Shown one piece after another: positions 58,367-64,000 of a stretch of DNA of 64,000 bases. Position 1 is the stretch's first letter. Each line of letters opens with the position of its first letter. Source of the DNA: Gymnopilus junonius (lineage: Eukaryota > Basidiomycota > Agaricomycetes > Agaricales > Galerinaceae); the NCBI GenBank assembly GCA_015501075.1, contig JADNYJ010000152.1, positions 1 to 64,000 on the forward strand, written 5' to 3'. The notes beneath the pieces were generated by a model that ran no database searches, was not told the origin of the DNA, and saw nothing but the letters and a program-made list of their open reading frames with translations. Made by a program: the position numbers and the translations under genes.

Positions 58367-58449
58367 AGGGGTCCTTCAGCCGAGCAGCCGAGCCCACCCG
58401 CTCCCCCGTAAGAATGTATCTTTTTGGAGGTCACTCCGGTGTCACATAG
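58367..58449 (+). repeat. repeat copy A of an inverted pair
   Basis: Begins AGGGGTCCTTCAGCCGAGC and includes GTAAGAATGTATCTTTTTGGAGG and GTGTCACATAG. The same order of blocks recurs on the minus strand at 59151-59232, with substitutions and a short length difference. The GGCCTTCAGCC core also occurs inside the MITE-like element at 55452-55462, so this may be a dispersed motif. Inverted copies around a non-coding core suggest a non-autonomous DNA element, but no target-site duplication was found. Confidence 0.55.
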
Positions 58450-59150
58450 CGCCAACTACGTCCTCGAATTGTCCTTGAAATGCATGCCTGAGCATTGTCT
58501 TTAAACAATGGGATTCCTAGAAATACATACACCATGTAGATTTAGAATTCCAATCCTGTATCCCTTTCCCGTAGGTTCGAAATGCTAACAAAGCCTGTTT
58601 AAGCTAGCGCTGTCACCAAACCAGTCCCAGTCCCAGACCTTGTCACAGGTGTTGGTGCTTACCTTTCTTCAAAATTCAAGAATTTCGAGGCCCAGGCTCA
58701 GGACATTACAGACTTTACACCTTGGCATTATTGACTTACAGCCAGATGGTAGACCTCTTAAGGAAAACAAAATTTAAATAACTGGGCAGCTCAAAAAACT
58801 GTGAGCTAAAATGCACCTTTTGAATCCAGATCAAAATTTCACCAACTGAATTACATCGGCCAGTGCACAAGTCGATGAGTATAAATGGATATTAATGCCT
58901 ATAGTGTCCAATGAGATTGCAGGACTTTGGCATCTAATGGCAGTATCATTGAGAGTCGAGACGAGGTTACAGTCCTGAATCTCTTGTTAGTCTTTTCGAG
59001 AGGGTTATTCAAATGTAGTTGAGCTGGGAGGTAAACGAAGAAAAGAGTAGAAAAGCTGTATAGATGGTGATTTGATTGATGAATACATAAGTTTAGTGGA
59101 AGTAAGGAAGCGACGAGCAGAGTACACGGCGTGACTGACGATGAGCTTGT

Positions 59151-59232
59151 GACCCTTGTGACTACCCGTTAGCCCCTTCCAAAAATATACATTCTCACAG
59201 GTGGCGAGCGGCTGTTCGGCTGAAGGCCCCCT
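59151..59232 (-). repeat. repeat copy B of an inverted pair
   Basis: Minus-strand partner of the repeat at 58367-58449, reading AGGGGGCCTTCAGCCGAAC, then GTGAGAATGTATATTTTTGGAAGG and AGTCACAAGG. Similarity is obvious by eye over about 75-80 nt, best in the first 25 nt and in the GAATGTAT-TTTTTGGA block. It accounts for the related peptide RGPSAEQP appearing in both copies, so open frames across it are not genes. Confidence 0.55.
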
Positions 59233-60561
59233 AATTTCACAACATCGAGGAACCTTGCAAACCAAGGGCATACTTCAAATTACACCAACATGTTTCATTT
59301 GGGGACAAGGATGCCAAGCATGGGTCCTAATGATCTTCACTTATGGGATAAGGTAGAGTCTAGGTGTTTGTTGGTTGAGTTTATTCTTCAAAATATGAGT
59401 TTAGGTTGACCCCCTGCTGGCCTTGCAGCAGCATATGTAAGGACTGACCCAACTCAGCTACCGAGAAGAGTATGATAATGTAAGTTGCACAGGAGATACC
59501 ATCATCATTTTACTGAATAATTCTTCTTCAAGTAACAACATGATTGTGTTACAGTTTTAATTGATGCTGATATTTGAATGTTGTATCAATGGAATGGGAT
59601 GGAAAGTAATATATGTGGAAGGCAAAGATATCCTACTTGTGCTTACACGACTCAGGCTCGGACAGAGACGTCGCATACTGTACTATTTCATTCAATTCGG
59701 CAGTCACGCGTCACGGCCATTTTTTTTGACCCCGGATTTAATTCTTTCTCAATTTTTCTGATTTTTGGGAATTTCTGAAAAGTGCAAAAAAGTCACGTGG
59801 GTGCCGAATCAAATGAAATAAGTTATCACGAGCTTATCCGAAGCTAAGGATATGGAGGGTTTAACTTAATGACCAAGGAAACCAGCCATTATTTATTGTA
59901 TCCTTTGGTCGCTGATTTAAAAGAATTCTGAAAGCTCGTCTGCGCCATGCCGAGTCAGCACCATAGTGTACTTGAGCGTAGTGGCAGGTACGCAGTGGCG
60001 GGTCTTTCTTCCAATCCTCCAGCACTTCCAAGAGCTTGAAAACAAAATGAGTAACTATCTGATCACCCGCGAATCAATCACACATTAAAAAAAGGTTGAA
60101 CAGACGTGAAAAAAGAATCAGTATAGGAGATCTAGAAGGACCGAGCAGATCGACCGTCGTACTAATTCGACTTTAAATAATTTAGATATCCAGGAATATT
60201 CAGATTCAGAGGCCCTTGTCTCAGCACATAGACGCCAGCGAAACCTGTAAAGAAAGTCTTGATATATGCTTCTAGAGAAATCGTCCCAGGCCAAGGAGAA
60301 GAAAAAGCAGAGAAGAGAAGCTAAGAGAAGTCGTTTGAAGTTTGCAATTGGTACGGATTTTGTCCGATGATGTCCGGACCGGCGAACTGATGTGCCAATT
60401 ATGGGAAAATGCTGTCAAGTGACATGACGAGGACCGTATTGGCAAAGGACCAGCATCACCAACGGTCCGTTCATTGCCCAACTCTTCGAACTTCTTGCTT
60501 TGCTTCTTGCTCCATGATCTATTATTCTATCCCAACTTCATGCTGATTGTGCTTCTCCACC

Positions 60562-63500
60562 ATGCTATCAAGTCATGAGACTGCTTCAAAGGTGTCAATG
60601 GATCTCAGACTTTCTTCAAATAAAAAAGTGAGGTTATGTAGCCCAGAAATCGAACCTGAAATTGGACTCAAGGAAAAAATATCGTCACAACCAGCTCGCC
60701 ACTCGAAGTCTGACCACTGGACAGCATTCATGACAGGGTTTGAGCCGCCAGTCATCCAGAGTCCCTCTAAACGAAAACCCGGCAGGTTCTTATTGGCATG
60801 CCTAGTATCCGTGGCCCTTGTTCTTTCCGCCACGCACCTCTATCCATTACAAGCACTGGACTTGCATCAACTCCCCAAAGTCCTTACCCGTACCATCTTT
60901 GCTGGAGGTGAATCTGCACGTGGCTTAGTTGAGGATGTCGAAACTCAGTTGCATAATTTTGTCCGAACACCCGACGTCCAATTCGATAATTTCAGCTTGA
61001 TCTTGAAAGGACAACGCGTATTTCTCTAGTGGGTCTAGTATCTTTCTTGCTTGATTCGCCGTTTAATTTTCTTTTATAGTTCAGGAGAGTTCCACACATT
61101 CCGGCTTCCAGTCCCTTCCCTATGGCCGGATATTTTAGAGAAGGCCAAGGCAGCGGGATTGAATGCCCTTAGTGTTTATACGCATATGGGACTTATCAAT
61201 CCAGCTCCTGGTGTAGTGGATTTTGATGGCTTCCGCGCATTGCAACCACTTTACGATGCTGCGAGGGAGGCAGGAATCTGGATAGTTCTCCGCCCAGGTA
61301 ATATTTCCGGTTTATGTTTGATCAACAAAGGCTGATATTTGACTTGGAAAGGTCCTGTTGGTGATTCTCCATTCCATTTTTAATTCTAAACTAATTGAAG
61401 TTGTTAAAGTACATCAATGCTGAAACGACCGCGGGAGGTATTGCTCATTGGGCTACCTCCGAAGTTGCCGGTCAACTACGAACCAATGCAACAGATTGGA
61501 AGGCCGCATGGCAAGATTACGTTCAAGGAATCATCAAAGTGACTGCCCCGAACCAGATCAATAACGGTGGCCCTGTGATTGGTGTGTACCTTTCTTCACT
61601 TCTGCTCATCAATTAGATTTTCATACACGTATTCGTACAGCAATCCAAGTCGGTATGGCATTCTTTGTGTTACTGGAAGTAGAGACTCTGACCCCTTGGT
61701 ATAGACAACGAATACTCCCAGAGCCCCGTCAGCCACGCAGAATACTTTGCAGAGCTTGAAGATGTCTATCATAATTCGAGCATTGTGGTACCGTTAACCT
61801 ATAACGACCCAGGTGAAGGAAGAAACTTCATCAACGGCACTGTAAGGCTCCCGTTCGAAGGTTTTGTTTTGAAACAACTTACCCTTCCTCATAGGGAGCT
61901 GTAGACCTTTACGGGTGAGGTTCTTGACTTAAAATAGTAGTCATCCACCTCAGATTGCATTTCAGGCTCGATTCATACCCTCAAGGTTTCGATTGCTCGA
62001 ACTCCACAGATTGGAACGGTGTCACAACAAACTACCATAGTTACCACGCTCAAGTCAATCCTTCTCAGGCTTGGTACATTCCCGGTGGGTTTGCTCCTGA
62101 TTCGGTCTTAATTTGCAGCTGACGCTTTTAAAAGAATTTCAAGGAGGATCTTTCGACGCTTGGGGACCAAACGCACCAGGATATGCAGGTTGTCGAGTAT
62201 TGACCGGACCCGATTTCCAATCCGTGTTCAATCTCCAGCTTTGGGCCAGCAATGCAAAATTGATAAATTATTACATGCTATACGGGTAAGCCTCCTTGAC
62301 TAAGTGAAACACATTTGATCAATCCTTGTTCAGGGGAACATCATGGGGTGCAATTCCTTTCCATGGCGTTTATACGTCTTATGACTATGGTGCTACGGTG
62401 AGAATCGGTTGTCGCTCGAGTTGCATGTTTTCTGATTGAAACCAGTTCACTGAATCTCGGGAGCTCACGACGAAAACAGATGAACTGAAGAGACAAGCCT
62501 TGTTCCTTCGAAGTTCTCCTGAATTTTATAAGACGAATTGGATAGCAGATGCTTCTACTGGCCTTCAGGTTTCGACCAACTCAGCAGCTTTCGTCACACT
62601 GTTGCAAAATCCTGACACTGGCGCCTCGTTCTATATCGCACGCCAGGCCAGTTCAACGTCCACGTGAGTATATTTATGCGTTCTCTGCAAATATTCGCAG
62701 TGAAACTTAGCGATTTGTAGGGCGACAACTACCTTCAAACTGAATGCCACAGTCTCGGGTGCTCCCGTTCAAATCCCTATTGTGATTCCTTCCATCACCC
62801 TAGGAGGGCGGGAATCCAAAGTTATCGTCACTGATTACTCTTTCGGCACGTCGTCTAAAATTGCATTCTCGACCGCCCAAATATTCTTTGCTGGCGCAAT
62901 CGACAAGCGGGATGTAATCTTCCTTCACGGCAATTCCACTCAGGATCATGAAGCTGCGATACAGTTTACCGGAATACCCAACAACTTCCACAATACCTCT
63001 GCTTCTTTAGTCAAATTTACCAATGGTACTGCTGGCTTGGCACCAAGCACGACTCTCGTTAGCTTCTTTTCGGGAATTGAAGGATTGGTCACCATTTGGG
63101 ATTCGGATACACAACTTGTGCTCTATGCAGATTCTGACACCGCAGCCACGTTCTGGGCTCCAGTCATTTCAGGAAAGAGCGGCGTTCCTCTCAAGAACTT
63201 CTGGGGCATTGGAACCAACGAATCTGTTCTGGTTGGTGGCCCGTACCTAGTTCGTAATGCCAGCATATCAGGTTCACATCTTGCACTCCGAGGAGATCTC
63301 AAAACTGGCGTGAGGTTAACCGTTATCGGACCGAAAGCCATCAGATCAATTTCGTGGAACGGCGAGACAGTGGATCCAGACATTGCCGCCGCATCTGCTG
63401 TGTCCACTTCTGGCGCATTCGTCGGACAACTTGGCCTCAGTAAAGCATTCAGCGGTGTCACAATTCCAAAGTTGACCGGATGGAAGTTCAAAGATAGCTT

Positions 63501-64000
63501 GCCTGAAATTCAACATACTTTTAACGACGGTTCGTGGACGATTGCGAACCATACCACGACCAATATACCCCTCAAACCTTATTATGGTGACGGAAGTATT
63601 CTCTATGGATGTGATTACGGATTGTATGCTGTTATCTCTTTGGCCCTGACGTACGCTCACTGACTCCATTAGCTGTGAAAATACTGTTCTTTGGAGAGGT
63701 CATTTCATTCCTACTGGCCCAGAGAAGAGCGTAAATTTGTCTATCAATGGAGGTGAAGGTAAAAATCATTGCTGTGAAATAGTTCAAAATACCCAATAGA
63801 CCAACAGCTTTTGCCGCAAGTATTTGGATCAACAATGTCTTCCTCGGCACCTCTTTCGGAAAGTGGGTCTATCCACGCCCTTCCATATACTGGTAGCTGA
63901 TTTTACATACATTTCAGCTCATCCAACAACGCAAATATTCTGGAAGAAACAGACGACAAGTTTGTTTTCCCGACGGGGGCTTTGGTTCCTCATAAAGATA
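60562..64000 (+). CDS. GH35 beta-galactosidase, membrane-anchored, 3' end beyond window
   Basis: Glycoside hydrolase family 35 enzyme releasing terminal beta-galactose. The N-terminus is unusual: about 75 polar residues, then one hydrophobic helix (FLLACLVSVALVLSATHLYPL) fitting a type II signal anchor. The catalytic barrel shows YSGEFHTFRLPVPSLWPDILEKAKAAGLNALSVY, GIWIVLRPG-PYINAETTAGGI, acid/base Glu in IQVDNEYSQ, and nucleophile Glu in WYIPEFQGGSFDAWG. Then come YMLYGGTSWG and beta-rich domains through GWKFKDSLPEI, CENTVLWRG and AFAASIWINNVFLGTSF. Introns are short and in phase. The PGPY motif requires a 5-nt exon (61352-61356) between introns 61298-61351 and 61357-61409. The reading frame is still open at the window end. 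Confidence 0.93.

Larger units (their letters stand above)
58015..60561. other. 2.5-kb intergenic region with inverted repeat pair
   Basis: No gene is supported. Two related stretches of about 80 bp in opposite orientation bound a 700-bp AT-rich core (listed separately). The rest is AT-rich, with short random frames. The final 100 bp should hold the GH35 promoter. Confidence 0.5.

Overview
The window is nuclear DNA of a filamentous basidiomycete, most likely an Agaricomycete. The genes are densely packed and cut by many short introns of about 45-80 nt with GTRNGT donors. Several families are typical of mushrooms: a FunK1 kinase, a DUF6534 membrane protein, a cupredoxin-like surface protein, an agaricomycete-type multipass membrane protein and a membrane-anchored GH35 galactosidase. 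Because most genes are spliced, coordinates below run from start codon to stop codon with introns included; splice sites were placed by eye from frame, conserved motifs and GT/GC...AG borders.

Layout. 1-2.5 kb: gene-poor. 2.5-8.3 kb: a homeodomain protein, a mitochondrial-type acidic protein, phosphopantothenoylcysteine decarboxylase (coenzyme A synthesis) and a cupredoxin-like secreted protein. 8.4-15.4 kb: a secreted type-B carboxylesterase/lipase and a secreted aspartic protease, separated by 2.1 kb of AT-rich DNA. 15.9-25.5 kb, minus strand: SEN54 (tRNA splicing), a large serine/threonine kinase and a DUF4139 protein. 25.8-31.8 kb, plus strand: a multipass membrane protein, mitochondrial porin (VDAC) and the mRNA-cap RNA triphosphatase. 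32-38.5 kb: a Rad60/NIP45-like SUMO-like-domain protein, a small unknown gene and a GCFC/PAXBP1-type spliceosome protein. 39.6-47 kb: aquaglyceroporin, a Cdc25/Acr2-type rhodanese, COX20, the scavenger decapping enzyme DcpS and a conserved nuclear protein of unknown function. 47-49 kb: a broken FunK1 kinase. 49-51 kb: FEN1. 51.1-54.2 kb: two tandem pectin methylesterases. 54.2-60.5 kb: a DUF6534 membrane protein between repeat-bearing intergenic DNA (a MITE-like element and an inverted-repeat pair). 60.5-64 kb: a GH35 beta-galactosidase that runs off the end.

No single pathway unites the window. Housekeeping RNA genes (SEN54, the triphosphatase, DcpS, GCFC) are interspersed with secreted or cell-surface enzymes for plant-polymer, lipid and protein breakdown (two pectinesterases, GH35, esterase, protease).

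Three cross-cutting observations stand out. (1) Six introns are best explained by GC-AG borders, one of them at a donor that is GT in the tandem paralogue. (2) The GH35 gene needs a 5-nt micro-exon to restore its invariant PGPY motif, and the esterase needs a 13-nt one. (3) Several genes expected to be essential carry single-base losses that break the frame; an intact paralogue shows the missing base in one case. The third pattern points to residual sequence or assembly errors rather than gene decay, whereas the FunK1 copy looks truly degenerate. I found no CRISPR array, rRNA, complete tRNA, polyketide/NRPS cluster or convincing new multigene system.
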